Positions 45,195-55,286 of a stretch of 64,000 bases of DNA are shown here, piece by piece (the first letter of the stretch is position 1; every line of letters begins with the position of its first letter). Source of the stretch: Clostridiaceae bacterium (GTDB lineage: Bacteria > Bacillota > Clostridia > Tissierellales > Sporanaerobacteraceae); NCBI GenBank assembly GCA_019391515.1, contig JAHXQP010000017.1:1-64000 (forward strand), in the 5' to 3' direction. Below the pieces are notes generated by a model. The model worked only from the letters and a program-made list of their open reading frames with translations, searched no databases and had not been told where the DNA came from. A program made the translations under genes and the position numbers.

Positions 45195-45322
45195 TTTTAT
45201 TTTCAATAGGCATTAAGTACCATTACTTTAATTTAGTAATAAATTATTGAATTCATGTGTTAATTTTGATATGATATAAATTTAATAATCAAAAAATTGC
45301 AATTGTAAAAGGAGGATGATTC

Positions 45323-46732
45323 ATGGCAAATTGGTTGAATGCTTTAATAAAATCTGCAAATGACTTTTTATGGTCTTATATATTAATCGCTCTTCTAATT
45401 TCATTAGGAATTTATTTTACTATTAAGACTAATTTTGTACAATTTAGATATTTCCGTGAAATGTTTAGATTATTATCTGAGCAAACAGATAGTAAAAACA
45501 ACGAAGAAGGTATTTCTTCATTTCAAGCTTTCTGTATCAGTGCAGCCTCAAGAATAGGAACAGGAAATATGGCAGGAGTTGCATTGGCTATTGCAATAGG
45601 TGGTCCTGGTGCTGTATTTTGGATGTGGATTATTGCATTAATTGGAAGTAGTTCAAGTTTTATCGAAAGTACACTAGGACAGATATATAAAGTAAAAGAT
45701 GGTAATGAATTTAGAGGTGGACCAGCCTACTATATTGAAAAAGCTTTAAACAAACGATGGTTAGGCATTATCTTTTCAATATTAATAACTATTTCCTTTG
45801 GATTTGTGTTTAATTCAGTACAATCTAATACTATAGCCAGTGCTTTTCAACAAGCATTTGGAATTAAAACATCTATAACTGGGGTCATTTTAGTTATTCT
45901 CTCTGGATTAATCATATTTGGTGGTGTAAAAAGGATTGCCAATGTATCTTCACTAATAGTTCCTGTTATGGCTTTAATATATGTAGGCTTATCTATATTT
46001 ATAATGATAAGAAATATTACTTTAATACCAGAAATGATAAAAATGATATTTACCAATGCTTTTGGTATAAACCAAGCTATTGGTGGAACATTAGGTGGAA
46101 TCATGCTGCAAGGTATAAAAAGAGGACTTTTCTCTAATGAAGCTGGAATGGGAAGTGTTCCAAATGCTGCAGCAGCTGCTGATACAAGCCATCCTGTAAA
46201 ACAAGGATTGATCCAAACCCTTGGTGTTTTTACAGATACCCTTCTAGTATGTAGTGCTACTGCTTTTATTATACTTTTATCTGGGGTTCATAAAAATCCA
46301 GGAGATTTAACAGGGATTCAATTGACTCAAGCTGCTGTATCATCTCAAGTTGGTTCTTGGGGAAATTCATTTGTAGCTATTTCTATTTTCTTATTTGCTT
46401 TTAGCTCTATTATAGGTAATTATTACTATGGTGAAACAAATATAGAATTTATTAAATCAAACAAATCCATCCTTTTTATTTATAGGATTATTGTTCTATG
46501 TATGGTTATGCTAGGTTCTATAGCTGAACTTTCAACTGTTTGGAATATGGCAGATCTTTTCATGGGACTCATGGCTGTAATAAACTTAGTTGTAATAGCT
46601 AAGCTAGGACCTATTGTTTATGAATCACTTAAAGACTATACAAGGCAAAGAGAAGAAGGTAAAAATCCTGTTTTCAAAGCAAGTTCTATACCTGGACTTA
46701 AAAATGTAAACCTTTGGAAAGACGAAAATTAA
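45323..46732 (+). CDS. alsT: sodium/alanine (glycine) symporter, AGCS family
   Basis: The 469-residue protein has about 11 membrane segments and AGCS signatures: SAASRIGTGNMAGVALAIAIGGPGAVFWMW near residue 75 and GLFSNEAGMGSVPNAAAAADTSHPVKQG near residue 270. It imports alanine or glycine with Na+. It has AGGAGG before the ATG and is monocistronic. The 3' flank carries an IS-end repeat that may act as its terminator. Confidence 0.95.
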   Translation: MANWLNALIKSANDFLWSYILIALLISLGIYFTIKTNFVQFRYFREMFRLLSEQTDSKNNEEGISSFQAFCISAASRIGTGNMAGVALAIAIGGPGAVFWMWIIALIGSSSSFIESTLGQIYKVKDGNEFRGGPAYYIEKALNKRWLGIIFSILITISFGFVFNSVQSNTIASAFQQAFGIKTSITGVILVILSGLIIFGGVKRIANVSSLIVPVMALIYVGLSIFIMIRNITLIPEMIKMIFTNAFGINQAIGGTLGGIMLQGIKRGLFSNEAGMGSVPNAAAAADTSHPVKQGLIQTLGVFTDTLLVCSATAFIILLSGVHKNPGDLTGIQLTQAAVSSQVGSWGNSFVAISIFLFAFSSIIGNYYYGETNIEFIKSNKSILFIYRIIVLCMVMLGSIAELSTVWNMADLFMGLMAVINLVVIAKLGPIVYESLKDYTRQREEGKNPVFKASSIPGLKNVNLWKDEN

Positions 46733-46747
46733 AAATAGTCATTCCAA

Positions 46748-46819
46748 TGATATGATACTTCCAAAGTAGACAGTCTAATTAATTAAAATTAGATTATCTA
46801 CTTTGAGGTATTTTTTATG
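46748..46819 (+). repeat. 72-bp palindromic IS end, copy B
   Basis: It is the reverse-oriented partner of 183-254 (70 of 72 positions identical), including the ribosome-site-like GAGGTA and TTTTTTATG, but the following sequence is the end of cstA instead of orfA. It lies between the convergent alsT and cstA genes and can form a 24-26-bp stem followed by TTTTTT, so it may now function as alsT's terminator. Confidence 0.65.
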
Positions 46820-48236
46820 CTCCTTGATGACTTTCTTTTTTATTCAGTTTTTTTATAAAATAAACTAGTACTCCTATAGCTACTACAAATCCTACTGGAT
46901 ATGAAATTTTGGAAGATAGCTTAAATCCTTCTGGTGCCATCATTATATAGGTAATACTTACTGCTGTCATAAAGGTAGCTGGCAAGCTAGCAATCCAATG
47001 AGACTTTTTAACTTTAACTAAATATGCTGCTGAAGCCCATAATACAATCATAGCTAAAGTTTGATTTGACCAAGCAAAATATCTCCATATAATATTAAAA
47101 TCAATCCTTGTTAAAAGAAATCCGATTGCAAATAATGGTACAGCTATTGACAATCTATTTTTTATTGGACCTTGATCATAACCAGCTGCATCTGCTATTG
47201 TTAATCTTGCACTTCTAAAAGCAGTATCTCCTGAAGTTATTGGTGCCGCTATTACTCCCAACATTGCCAATAGTCCACCTACTTTTCCTAACAGAGAAGT
47301 AGAAATTGTATTTACAACTCCTGCTGCTCCACCGCCATTAGCCATTGCTTCTCCTAATTGTGGTACACCACCAAAGAAAGCCATAGCCGCTGCTGCCCAA
47401 ATCATTGCTATTATTCCTTCTGCTATCATTGCACCATAAAATATCTTTCTACCTTCTCTTTCATTGTCTAAACATCTTGCCATCATTGGCGATTGAGTGG
47501 CGTGAAATCCACTTATAGCTCCACATGCAATAGTAACAAATAACATTGGCCATAAAGGCAATCCATCAGGATGTAAACTAGATAGCGTAAACTCTGGCAA
47601 TGTATATCCATCTATTACAAGTGCACCACCTATTCCAACTGCCATTATAAGCAGTGCTAAACCAAATACTGGATAAAGCTTTCCTATAATCTTATCTACC
47701 GGTAATACTGTAGCTAAAAAATAATAGGCTAATACAATGGCCAACCAAACATTTACATTTTCTAATCCAAACAACTTTAAATTTGACAATAAATCAACTG
47801 GTCCCATCATAAATACTGTTCCAACTAATAAAAGAAGCACAACTGAAAATACTCTCATTATTTTCCTTGCACCTTCGCCTAAATAAATACCAACAATCTC
47901 TGATACACTTTGACCTTCATGTCTTAGAGAAAGCATCCCTGAAAAATAATCATGAACCCCTCCTGCAAAAATACTTCCAAAAGCTATCCAAAGAAATGCT
48001 GCTGGTCCAAATAATGCTCCTTGAATAGCTCCAAATATTGGCCCTAACCCAGCAATATTAAGTAACTGAATTAAAAATACTCTTGGCCAACCCATAGGAA
48101 CATAGTCAACACCATCATTTATTGCATTTGCAGGTGTTTCTCTACTTTCATCTACTCCGAAAGTTTTGTCTACTAATTTACCATAAGTAAAATAACCTAC
48201 TATTAAAACTATAATACCTAGAATAAAAAAAGACAT
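46815..48236 (-). CDS. cstA: carbon starvation protein A, pyruvate/peptide transporter family
   Basis: The 473-residue protein has about 13 membrane segments and CstA signatures: FGAIQGALFGPAAFLWIAFGSIFAGGVHDYFSGM (about residues 62-95), HATQSPMMARCL and TSGDTAFRSARLTIAD. Family members import pyruvate or peptides. The upstream LytS/LytR-type pair on the same strand is the typical regulator for such genes. A hairpin in the leader could hide its ribosome binding site. The last codons overlap the IS-end repeat. Confidence 0.94.
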   Translation of the reverse strand: MSFFILGIIVLIVGYFTYGKLVDKTFGVDESRETPANAINDGVDYVPMGWPRVFLIQLLNIAGLGPIFGAIQGALFGPAAFLWIAFGSIFAGGVHDYFSGMLSLRHEGQSVSEIVGIYLGEGARKIMRVFSVVLLLLVGTVFMMGPVDLLSNLKLFGLENVNVWLAIVLAYYFLATVLPVDKIIGKLYPVFGLALLIMAVGIGGALVIDGYTLPEFTLSSLHPDGLPLWPMLFVTIACGAISGFHATQSPMMARCLDNEREGRKIFYGAMIAEGIIAMIWAAAAMAFFGGVPQLGEAMANGGGAAGVVNTISTSLLGKVGGLLAMLGVIAAPITSGDTAFRSARLTIADAAGYDQGPIKNRLSIAVPLFAIGFLLTRIDFNIIWRYFAWSNQTLAMIVLWASAAYLVKVKKSHWIASLPATFMTAVSITYIMMAPEGFKLSSKISYPVGFVVAIGVLVYFIKKLNKKESHQGA

Positions 48237-48239
48237 TAA

Positions 48240-48311
48240 AAAACCTCCTTATAATTTATATATAATTTACAATTTTAATTATATATATCTTTATAATTAT
48301 ATGGAGGTTTT
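48240..48311 (-). promoter_or_regulatory. hairpin enclosing the cstA ribosome binding site
   Basis: On the minus strand AAAACCTCC (48311-48303) is perfectly complementary to GGAGGTTTT (48248-48240), which is the cstA ribosome binding site. The intervening AT-rich bases can extend the stem. This could reduce cstA translation unless the structure is opened. Confidence 0.45.
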
Positions 48312-48371
48312 CCAGACAAGATGTCTATTATAAAATCTGAAATGCAATAATAGAAGATAATATGCAAGATT

Positions 48372-49139
48372 TCAATCTATATTCATAATACTTTTAAACT
48401 CTTTAGACTGACTCCTACTAACTGGTATCTTATCCTTAATATCTTTTAACTTAAGATTAAAAGTTGAATTGAACCAGGGTTCAATAACTTCAATTAAATC
48501 CAAATTGATTAAATAACTTTTATGGCTTCTGAAAAAACTTTCTTTCCCTAGCTTATCAGCGAGCTCTCCCAATGTATAGTTTGTTTCAAATTTCCCTTTT
48601 TTGCTGAAAATAACAGTATTTTTATCTTCAATAGTAGCATAAATTATTTCTTTTGTATCTAAGGGAATAATTTTTCCATTATCTGATACAGATATTCTAA
48701 TTGGGTTTTCTGGTTCTCTTTCTTTTAAGGTTTTAATCAGCTTATCAATTTTACCAAGATAATCGGATTTACCCATATTTATATTATTAATAATCTTATT
48801 CATACTTTTTGATAGTCTCTCTATTGAAATAGGTTTTAATATATAATCTATAGCATTTACCTCAAAAGCTTCTAAAGCATGTTCTTCGTAAGCAGTTACA
48901 AATATTATCAATGGAATATTAGGTTCTTGTAATATCTTCCTTGCCACATCGATACCACTAATTTTAGGCATTTGTATATCTAAAAATATTAAATCTGGCT
49001 TAAGCTTTCTATTTAACTCTAAAGCTTCTATTCCATGAGAAGCCTGTCCTATAATCTCAATATCTTCAAAGTTTTGTAAGATATAGATTAATTCCTCACG
49101 AGCAGGTACTTCATCATCTACAACTATAGCTCTAATCAC
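48372..49139 (-). CDS. LytTR-family response regulator
   Basis: The 255-residue protein has a receiver domain (about 1-120; DDE acidic pocket at the start, phosphoacceptor in LIFLDIQMPKISG, conserved Lys in YILKPIS) and a LytTR DNA-binding domain (about 150-250; SFFRSHKSYLINL). Its gene overlaps that of the sensor kinase by 4 bp and is followed by cstA, so cstA is the likely target, as for BtsR/LytR systems of carboxylate transport. Confidence 0.93.
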   Translation of the reverse strand: MIRAIVVDDEVPAREELIYILQNFEDIEIIGQASHGIEALELNRKLKPDLIFLDIQMPKISGIDVARKILQEPNIPLIIFVTAYEEHALEAFEVNAIDYILKPISIERLSKSMNKIINNINMGKSDYLGKIDKLIKTLKEREPENPIRISVSDNGKIIPLDTKEIIYATIEDKNTVIFSKKGKFETNYTLGELADKLGKESFFRSHKSYLINLDLIEVIEPWFNSTFNLKLKDIKDKIPVSRSQSKEFKSIMNID

Positions 49140-50836
49140 ACAACTTTCCTCCTTTGTTTCTTAGGAATTGTCATTGTAACTATTGTCCCCTTATTCACTT
49201 TACTATCTATTTTTAATCTATACTCTTTACCATATTTATTTTTTAGTCTACTATTTACATTATTAAGACCTATACTATCTGAATTGTTATCCTCATTAAA
49301 TAAAGAAGATAGTGTTTCAGAACTCATTCCTACCCCATCATCTTTTACTATAAGTTTAGTTTCTATTTCATTATCTATAGCCGTTATTTCTACAGTACCT
49401 CCTTCTATCTTCTCTAAAACACCATGTTTTACAGCATTTTCTACAATTGGCTGCAATAATAAGGGAGGTAGTATACAATCTATTTTCTCAGGAATATTAT
49501 ATACTATTCTTAATTTATCTCCAAACCTTGCTTTCTCTATTTCTAAATAAGAGTTTATATTTTCTATTTCCTTGTGAAGTTCTACCTCACCATTTCCTTC
49601 TTGTAAATTGTTTCTAAAATAAGTTCCTAAATGTATGAGTAATTTTCTAGCATTATCAGGTTGAGTACGTATTAAAGATACTATAGTATTTATTGCATTA
49701 AATAAAAAATGTGGATTTATTTGAGCTTGTAGTGCTTTTAATTCTGATTTTACTAACATTTCTCTTTGAAAATCTACTTTACTAAGTTCAATTTGAGTGG
49801 AAAATATTTGAGCTAGTCCTAATGCTAACTCTTTTTCTATTTTGGTAATGGAATTTTCCTCTGTTTTATATAGTTTTAATGTTCCAATAACTTTGTTCCC
49901 CTCAGTTAAAGGTACAATTATTGCAGATTTAAGGCTACAATTTTCGTTTTCACATCCTATCTCGTCTTGAAAATTAGCAACTGAATATCTACCTTTTTTT
50001 ATTGTTTCTCTAGTTAAATTCGTTTTTATTGGACTTCCTGAAAAATGGTGATCCTCTCCAACTCCTACATGAGCCAATATCTCTTCTCTATTGCTGAAAG
50101 AAACAGCTTTAACATTGGTCATTTCTTTTATTATTGTGGCTGTTTCATATGCAGTAGTTTCGTTGAATCCCTTTCTAAAATACTTTAAAGTTTTATTGGC
50201 TATTCTCAATGCTAACTGAGCCTGATAAGCAGCAGCTGTTTCTAAATCTTTAAAAATACTATCAGTTATAGCAATAAAAACAGCTATACCTATTCCATTT
50301 GTAATTATCATAGGTATACCTATAATTTTAACTAGGCTTAATGCTTTTGAAAAAGGTTTGGCAAAAATCAATATAATTATCATTTGTAAAATTTCTGCTA
50401 CCATTCCTGCAATTAAAGAAAATGCTAATTTATCTTCATATTTTTCCATTTTCTTTTTTAAAAAACCAGCCATAACACCCTCTATTAGAGTAGACAAAGC
50501 ACAAGCAAAGGCAGTAAATCCCCCTATATCTATTAAATATCTATGGCCTCCTGCTATTATTCCAGATAAAGCCCCTACGAAGGGGCCTCCTAGCAGCCCT
50601 CCTACGAAAATGCCAACCACCCTAGCATTAGCAATAGCTCCACTTATAGGTATGCCAGTATAAGTACCAATAATGCCATAGATTCCAAATATAAATGACA
50701 ATAGTATTTTATCTTTTACATTTATATCTTGTTTTGATATTAACTTTCGGAATAATCCTATTTTAGACATGAAAAAAGCCAATAAAATTATTATTGCTAC
50801 TCGATTAATCAAGCTTTTGAAAATTATTAATAACAA
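49136..50836 (-). CDS. LytS/BtsS-type sensor histidine kinase
   Basis: The 566-residue protein has an N-terminal 5TMR-LYT membrane sensor with about six helices (residues 1-190), a GAF domain (about 210-345; ends of VPLTEGNKVIGTLKLY), the phosphoacceptor region LKALQAQINPHFLFNAINTI (His near residue 378) and an ATPase domain (KDDGVGMS). The start is a TTG with AGGATG upstream. It should sense external pyruvate-like solutes or membrane state and phosphorylate the next gene product. Confidence 0.92.
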   Translation of the reverse strand: MLLIIFKSLINRVAIIILLAFFMSKIGLFRKLISKQDINVKDKILLSFIFGIYGIIGTYTGIPISGAIANARVVGIFVGGLLGGPFVGALSGIIAGGHRYLIDIGGFTAFACALSTLIEGVMAGFLKKKMEKYEDKLAFSLIAGMVAEILQMIIILIFAKPFSKALSLVKIIGIPMIITNGIGIAVFIAITDSIFKDLETAAAYQAQLALRIANKTLKYFRKGFNETTAYETATIIKEMTNVKAVSFSNREEILAHVGVGEDHHFSGSPIKTNLTRETIKKGRYSVANFQDEIGCENENCSLKSAIIVPLTEGNKVIGTLKLYKTEENSITKIEKELALGLAQIFSTQIELSKVDFQREMLVKSELKALQAQINPHFLFNAINTIVSLIRTQPDNARKLLIHLGTYFRNNLQEGNGEVELHKEIENINSYLEIEKARFGDKLRIVYNIPEKIDCILPPLLLQPIVENAVKHGVLEKIEGGTVEITAIDNEIETKLIVKDDGVGMSSETLSSLFNEDNNSDSIGLNNVNSRLKNKYGKEYRLKIDSKVNKGTIVTMTIPKKQRRKVV

Positions 50837-50870
50837 TTTTCATCATCCTTAAATTTATATTATATACATA

Positions 50871-52334
50871 CTATATTAATTGTAAAATAGGAGATAATAT
50901 ACCCATTATTCCTCCTAGCAATGCTCCTAGCCATGTTATTGCTTTTAATTCCTTACTTGCTATTTCAAGTATAATTTCTTCGGCAAAAGCTACATCAAAC
51001 TTATTTATTTCATCTTCAACAACTTTTGAAATATTAAATGCTTCAATAATATCAGGCAATTTGTTTTTTATAAATTTTTCAAAAATAACCTTGGAAAAAT
51101 TTATAACCTTTTCAACTGTAGTTTCCTCAATGCTTTCCGACATATATGAGATAGGTTTTTCCACAATTTTTTTTAGATTGCCATATATGATTAGTTCTAT
51201 ATTATTGTACAATGTCTCGGAATTTAAAATTTCATCAATATTATCCGATATTAAATCTATCATACCTTCCTTAATATCTTGTTCTGAAGATTTTATTTTT
51301 TCCTCTAATATACTAAATACTTTGCCTTGACTTTCCTTATTTAAAATACGTTCTAATATAGTATCTGAAATTTTCCATCTATTTTCATCATCAATATTTG
51401 ATGAAATGCTTAAAACTATATTGGATATTTCACTTTCTAATAATTTATCTATTAAAGATTTAAGTATTAATACAATGTTTTTATTGTTTTCTGGATTATA
51501 AATATACTTTTCTATGCTATCAAATATCTTATTTGAAATCATTTCACTATTTATGAATATAGTTATAGCCCTGCTTACATTTCGGGAAACAGCTTTATTG
51601 ATTGATTCCCTAATTTTCATATTTATTGATGGAGTTTCAAATATATCTCTCAAGCCATTTATAATATATTCACTATTTTTATCAATATATTCATTAATTG
51701 AATTGACCACATCACTAGGTATTACTTCATCTAACGTTCTATTATCTTGTGATAATTCATATATCTTTTTATCTATAGTATTTTTAACTTCTGCTCTTAT
51801 TTCTTCTGATTTGGATAGATTGGATATAAATATCTCTGCTTTTTTCTCTATAGGTTCATAAAAGTACTCAAGAGGTTTATGAGATATTCTATCTTCAATT
51901 AAATTCATTGTCCCAATTTTAAATCTTTCTCCTTTTAATTGGTAATATATAAAATCTGTAATTTTCTTTTCTAAGATATCTAATGATTTACTATAATTTT
52001 CACCACCAAAATTCATGATAAAATCTTCTATAGTCATATCACTTTCCTTTAATTTATTTATATTACATATAATCCAAGATCTTATTTGATTGTTTATTTT
52101 ATCACTAGATATAGCTTGTGTAACTACTTCAGGAGACAAGAGATAAGTACCTATTGTATTCCCTACACTTTTAGCTATCCTACTTTTTTCCTTTGGAATA
52201 AGACCTGGTGTAAGAGGTATATGGATACCTAAAAATTTCTTCTCATAATAAGGTCTAAATAACATTTTTATAGCAAGCCAATTGGTAATGTATCCTATGA
52301 CTCCTCCAACTAATATTGGTATTATAAATTTCAT
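50871..52334 (-). CDS. DUF445-family membrane-anchored helical protein
   Basis: The 487-residue protein has an N-terminal segment IPILVGGVIGYITNWLAIKMLFRPY and a C-terminal hydrophobic hairpin (ITWLGALLGGIMGILSPILQLI), with about 420 residues of charged helices between. This matches DUF445 (YheB type), of unknown function. It ends 34 bp before the LytS-type gene starts, so it may be the first gene of the DUF445-lytS-lytR-cstA transcript. Confidence 0.88.
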   Translation of the reverse strand: MKFIIPILVGGVIGYITNWLAIKMLFRPYYEKKFLGIHIPLTPGLIPKEKSRIAKSVGNTIGTYLLSPEVVTQAISSDKINNQIRSWIICNINKLKESDMTIEDFIMNFGGENYSKSLDILEKKITDFIYYQLKGERFKIGTMNLIEDRISHKPLEYFYEPIEKKAEIFISNLSKSEEIRAEVKNTIDKKIYELSQDNRTLDEVIPSDVVNSINEYIDKNSEYIINGLRDIFETPSINMKIRESINKAVSRNVSRAITIFINSEMISNKIFDSIEKYIYNPENNKNIVLILKSLIDKLLESEISNIVLSISSNIDDENRWKISDTILERILNKESQGKVFSILEEKIKSSEQDIKEGMIDLISDNIDEILNSETLYNNIELIIYGNLKKIVEKPISYMSESIEETTVEKVINFSKVIFEKFIKNKLPDIIEAFNISKVVEDEINKFDVAFAEEIILEIASKELKAITWLGALLGGIMGILSPILQLI

Positions 52335-52548
52335 TCCTTCACCTCTTCTACTAATAGTTTCTCATTTATTTTACTCATAGATTACAATTATAATACTTTA
52401 CCTAAAAAAATACAATTATCCAAATCATATAACATATTCTAGCCATTTAATTAGATATATTATTGCTTAAAGTGGATAAATAAAATAAACTGTGCTAAAC
52501 TATTTATAATAAAACCAAGGAAAATTTCTAATTAGAGGTGGCTATACT

Positions 52549-53526
52549 ATGGATAAAAAAATACGGGTAGGAATAGTTGGATATGGCAATCTAGGTAAAG
52601 GGGTAGAGTTAGCTCTTAGGGAGAATAAAGACTTTATATTAAAGGGTATATTCACTAGAAGAGATCCTTCACTTATAGATACAGATTCAAAAATAATACC
52701 GCTTTCTAAGGTGTTAGACTATAAAGATGAAATAGATGTTATGTTTCTTTGTGGTGGTTCAGCTAATGACCTTCCTCAACAATGTCCAATGCTTGCAACT
52801 TGTTTTAATACTATAGATGCCTATGATAATCATAGCAAAATACCTGATTATTTCAATATGGTAGATGATATTGCTAAAAATTCTAATAAGGTAAGTCTAA
52901 TTTCTATAGGCTGGGATCCCGGACTATTTTCACTTAATCGTTTACTCAACCAAGCTATATTCCCAAATGGGCAAAGTTATACTTTTTGGGGTGAAGGGGT
53001 CAGCCAAGGACATTCTGAAGCTGTTCGAAAAATAAAAGGCGTTAAATATGCTGTCCAATATACCATTCCTTTGGAAGAAGCTATTGAAAAAGCAAGGTCA
53101 GGTAACAATCCTCAACTTATATCTAAAGAAAAGCATAAAAGGGTTTGCTATGTAGTACCTTTGGATTTTAATGACACTAATAGAATTGAAGAGGAAATAA
53201 AAACTATGCCAGATTATTTTGCAGAATATGATACTACAGTCCATTTTATAACAGAAGAAGAATTCCTAAAAAAACATTCTAAAATGCCCCATGGAGGGTT
53301 CGTCATTTCTACTGATATAAATGAAAATAATCATAAACAAAAAATTGAATTCAATCTATCTTTAGACAATAATCCAGAGTTTACTGCTACTGTATTAGTT
53401 GCTTTTGCTCGCGGAGTTTATAGGATGTCTTTAGAAGGTAAAAAAGGAGCATTCTCTATATTTGATATCCCTCTTTCATATATTTCTCCAAAATCAAACG
53501 AGGAATTGAGAAAAGAATTGTTATAA
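52549..53526 (+). CDS. ddh: meso-diaminopimelate dehydrogenase
   Basis: It makes meso-diaminopimelate in a single step from tetrahydrodipicolinate, ammonia and NADPH, for lysine and cell wall. The 325-residue protein has the Rossmann motif VGIVGYGNLGKGVELAL, the substrate loop FLCGGSANDLPQQ, SIGWDPGLFSLNRLL and FWGEGVSQGHSEAVRKIKGV, all typical of Ddh. The ATG has AGAGGTG upstream. It is monocistronic and precedes tRNA-Val. Confidence 0.95.
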   Translation: MDKKIRVGIVGYGNLGKGVELALRENKDFILKGIFTRRDPSLIDTDSKIIPLSKVLDYKDEIDVMFLCGGSANDLPQQCPMLATCFNTIDAYDNHSKIPDYFNMVDDIAKNSNKVSLISIGWDPGLFSLNRLLNQAIFPNGQSYTFWGEGVSQGHSEAVRKIKGVKYAVQYTIPLEEAIEKARSGNNPQLISKEKHKRVCYVVPLDFNDTNRIEEEIKTMPDYFAEYDTTVHFITEEEFLKKHSKMPHGGFVISTDINENNHKQKIEFNLSLDNNPEFTATVLVAFARGVYRMSLEGKKGAFSIFDIPLSYISPKSNEELRKELL

Positions 53527-53569
53527 TTGAAAAAATAATAGTTTTATGATAATATATGGGTAACTTTGT

Positions 53570-53647
53570 GGGCGATTAGCTCAGCTGGTTTAGAGTGCCA
53601 CGTTGACATCGTGGAGGTCATTGGTTCGACTCCAATATCGCCCACCA
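53570..53647 (+). tRNA. tRNA-Val (anticodon GAC)
   Basis: A complete cloverleaf is visible: acceptor GGGCGAT/ATCGCCC, D-arm GCTC/GAGT, anticodon stem CCACG/CGTGG with loop TTGACAT (anticodon GAC), T-arm ATTGG-TTCGACT-CCAAT, and an encoded CCA after discriminator A. Confidence 0.95.
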
Positions 53648-53678
53648 CATTACCCTTTCATTTCTTTATCTAAGTTTC

Positions 53679-55286
53679 CTACCTCAATTTAAAGGTCTTT
53701 GGTGCTAATTTATAGGTTAGAATCAGTGTAACTACCATATATACAACAGTTATTAATATTACCCCTAAAGCAAAATAAGATGAGGATGTTTTAATTTGCA
53801 AACAAATATAACTAATCATATATACAATAAAATTCATAAACTTAAATAGTGGACTTTTTATTGTTAATTCAGCTGTATAGGGCTGTATCACATAATATAA
53901 AAATAAATGGTGTATGGAAAAGAAACAGGATAAACAGAGTATAGATACAAATAAAGGTGCCATACCCATAACCTGAAAACCAGAACCACTAAATATTGTA
54001 ATACCAATTATAGCTAAACATAAAACTAAAGCTGGAATTATATTTAAAAATACTACTCTTTTAAGTCTCGAAGTAAAATTGGATAAAATAGCATTGCTTT
54101 CACGGTAATACCCATATCTTAATAATTTCACATCACAATTATAAAACATAGCCTTGCAAATTCTTTCTCCTGTTGACATCATATACATTGCAAATACTAA
54201 TATAGGACCACCATTTTTAATTCTCTGAATAAATTTCACCTTGTTTTCCGGCATGAACATTAAAAAACCCAAGCTAACTAAAAAAACAATACCTATTATT
54301 AAAACTCTTATTTTTATAGGTGTCACCAATATTCTTCTATGTCTTTTGAAAAATATAGCATTTAAATACTCATAACCTTGTTTTTTATTGTAAATATCAA
54401 TATTTAAATCATTTTCATTTATTTTTTTCTCATCAATTTTTACATCGCCAAAATTAAGATTCTCTTCAAAATCTTCTACATCAAATAAATGTTCCTTAGT
54501 CAGTATAGACTTAGCTATTTTAGTATAACTTCTATATTTCCAAATATATATATACGATAATATCCCTAAAATAAGAGTAGTAATTTCTACAAAAATATTA
54601 AATAATATGGTATAGAAATCAATAGTTAATCCTAAAAAAGGTAGGGCATAAGCAAAAGCAAGCCCCATAATAATTATTATGGATAGAATCAAAGTCTCAT
54701 TATTAATAATCTTGCCTGTCTTATCATATATAAAAAGTTGTAACCCCTCCCCCATAACTTTAAAAGCTGTTAATTCTAATATAAGAACTATTGATTTCAT
54801 AGTTGAAAATCCAATTATCTTTCCTATAACAATCATCGGAAGAATAAAACATATGAAATTTTCTAATTTTTTATATATTATTTGACTAAGATAATATTTT
54901 CTGGGTTCTACTCTCATAAGTCTAATCATATTAAAAGCAGATTTATTGATACTATCAAAAATTATGGTTTCCATAATTGATCCTAAAATGAAACTTAAAA
55001 AGAAAAATATATGTAAAAACTCAGGAAGGATTTGCTCTATATTCTTAGTCATTAAATATGAAGGTAGAATAATCATCAATCCTAAATATAATCCTTTTAT
55101 TAAAAAGCCACCCAATATTCCTAAAATTTCTCTTATAATCCCTATAATAAACTTATCTTTAGTTTGTTTGTATAAAGTTTCAGATATACGTCCCCCTATC
55201 TTTGGAATCTTTCTAAGAAAATATATAAATGAATTAGCATTCTCTGTAAATGAGATTTTAAAAGTATTTGTAAAAGTTTTAAGCAT
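53679..55286 (-). CDS. ABC-type exporter membrane subunit, uncharacterized
   Basis: The 535-residue protein has about 12-14 hydrophobic segments, no periplasmic or soluble domain longer than about 60 residues, and a charged linker near residues 265-310. It starts within the end of the ATP-binding gene (8-bp overlap), so the two form an ABC exporter. No close family is recognised; the size suggests an ABC-2-like large permease. Substrate unknown. Confidence 0.75.
   Translation of the reverse strand: MLKTFTNTFKISFTENANSFIYFLRKIPKIGGRISETLYKQTKDKFIIGIIREILGILGGFLIKGLYLGLMIILPSYLMTKNIEQILPEFLHIFFFLSFILGSIMETIIFDSINKSAFNMIRLMRVEPRKYYLSQIIYKKLENFICFILPMIVIGKIIGFSTMKSIVLILELTAFKVMGEGLQLFIYDKTGKIINNETLILSIIIIMGLAFAYALPFLGLTIDFYTILFNIFVEITTLILGILSYIYIWKYRSYTKIAKSILTKEHLFDVEDFEENLNFGDVKIDEKKINENDLNIDIYNKKQGYEYLNAIFFKRHRRILVTPIKIRVLIIGIVFLVSLGFLMFMPENKVKFIQRIKNGGPILVFAMYMMSTGERICKAMFYNCDVKLLRYGYYRESNAILSNFTSRLKRVVFLNIIPALVLCLAIIGITIFSGSGFQVMGMAPLFVSILCLSCFFSIHHLFLYYVIQPYTAELTIKSPLFKFMNFIVYMISYICLQIKTSSSYFALGVILITVVYMVVTLILTYKLAPKTFKLR

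Noticed and set aside
45146-45322. Cobalamin riboswitch expected upstream of cblT-cblS
   Set aside because: None of the B12-box elements occurs in this gap; only a sigma-A-like promoter is visible.
183-46819. Repeats considered as a CRISPR or phage attachment pair
   Set aside because: There are only two copies, palindromic with an orfA start, with no spacers, integrase or phage genes between them; the intervening DNA is ordinary housekeeping sequence.
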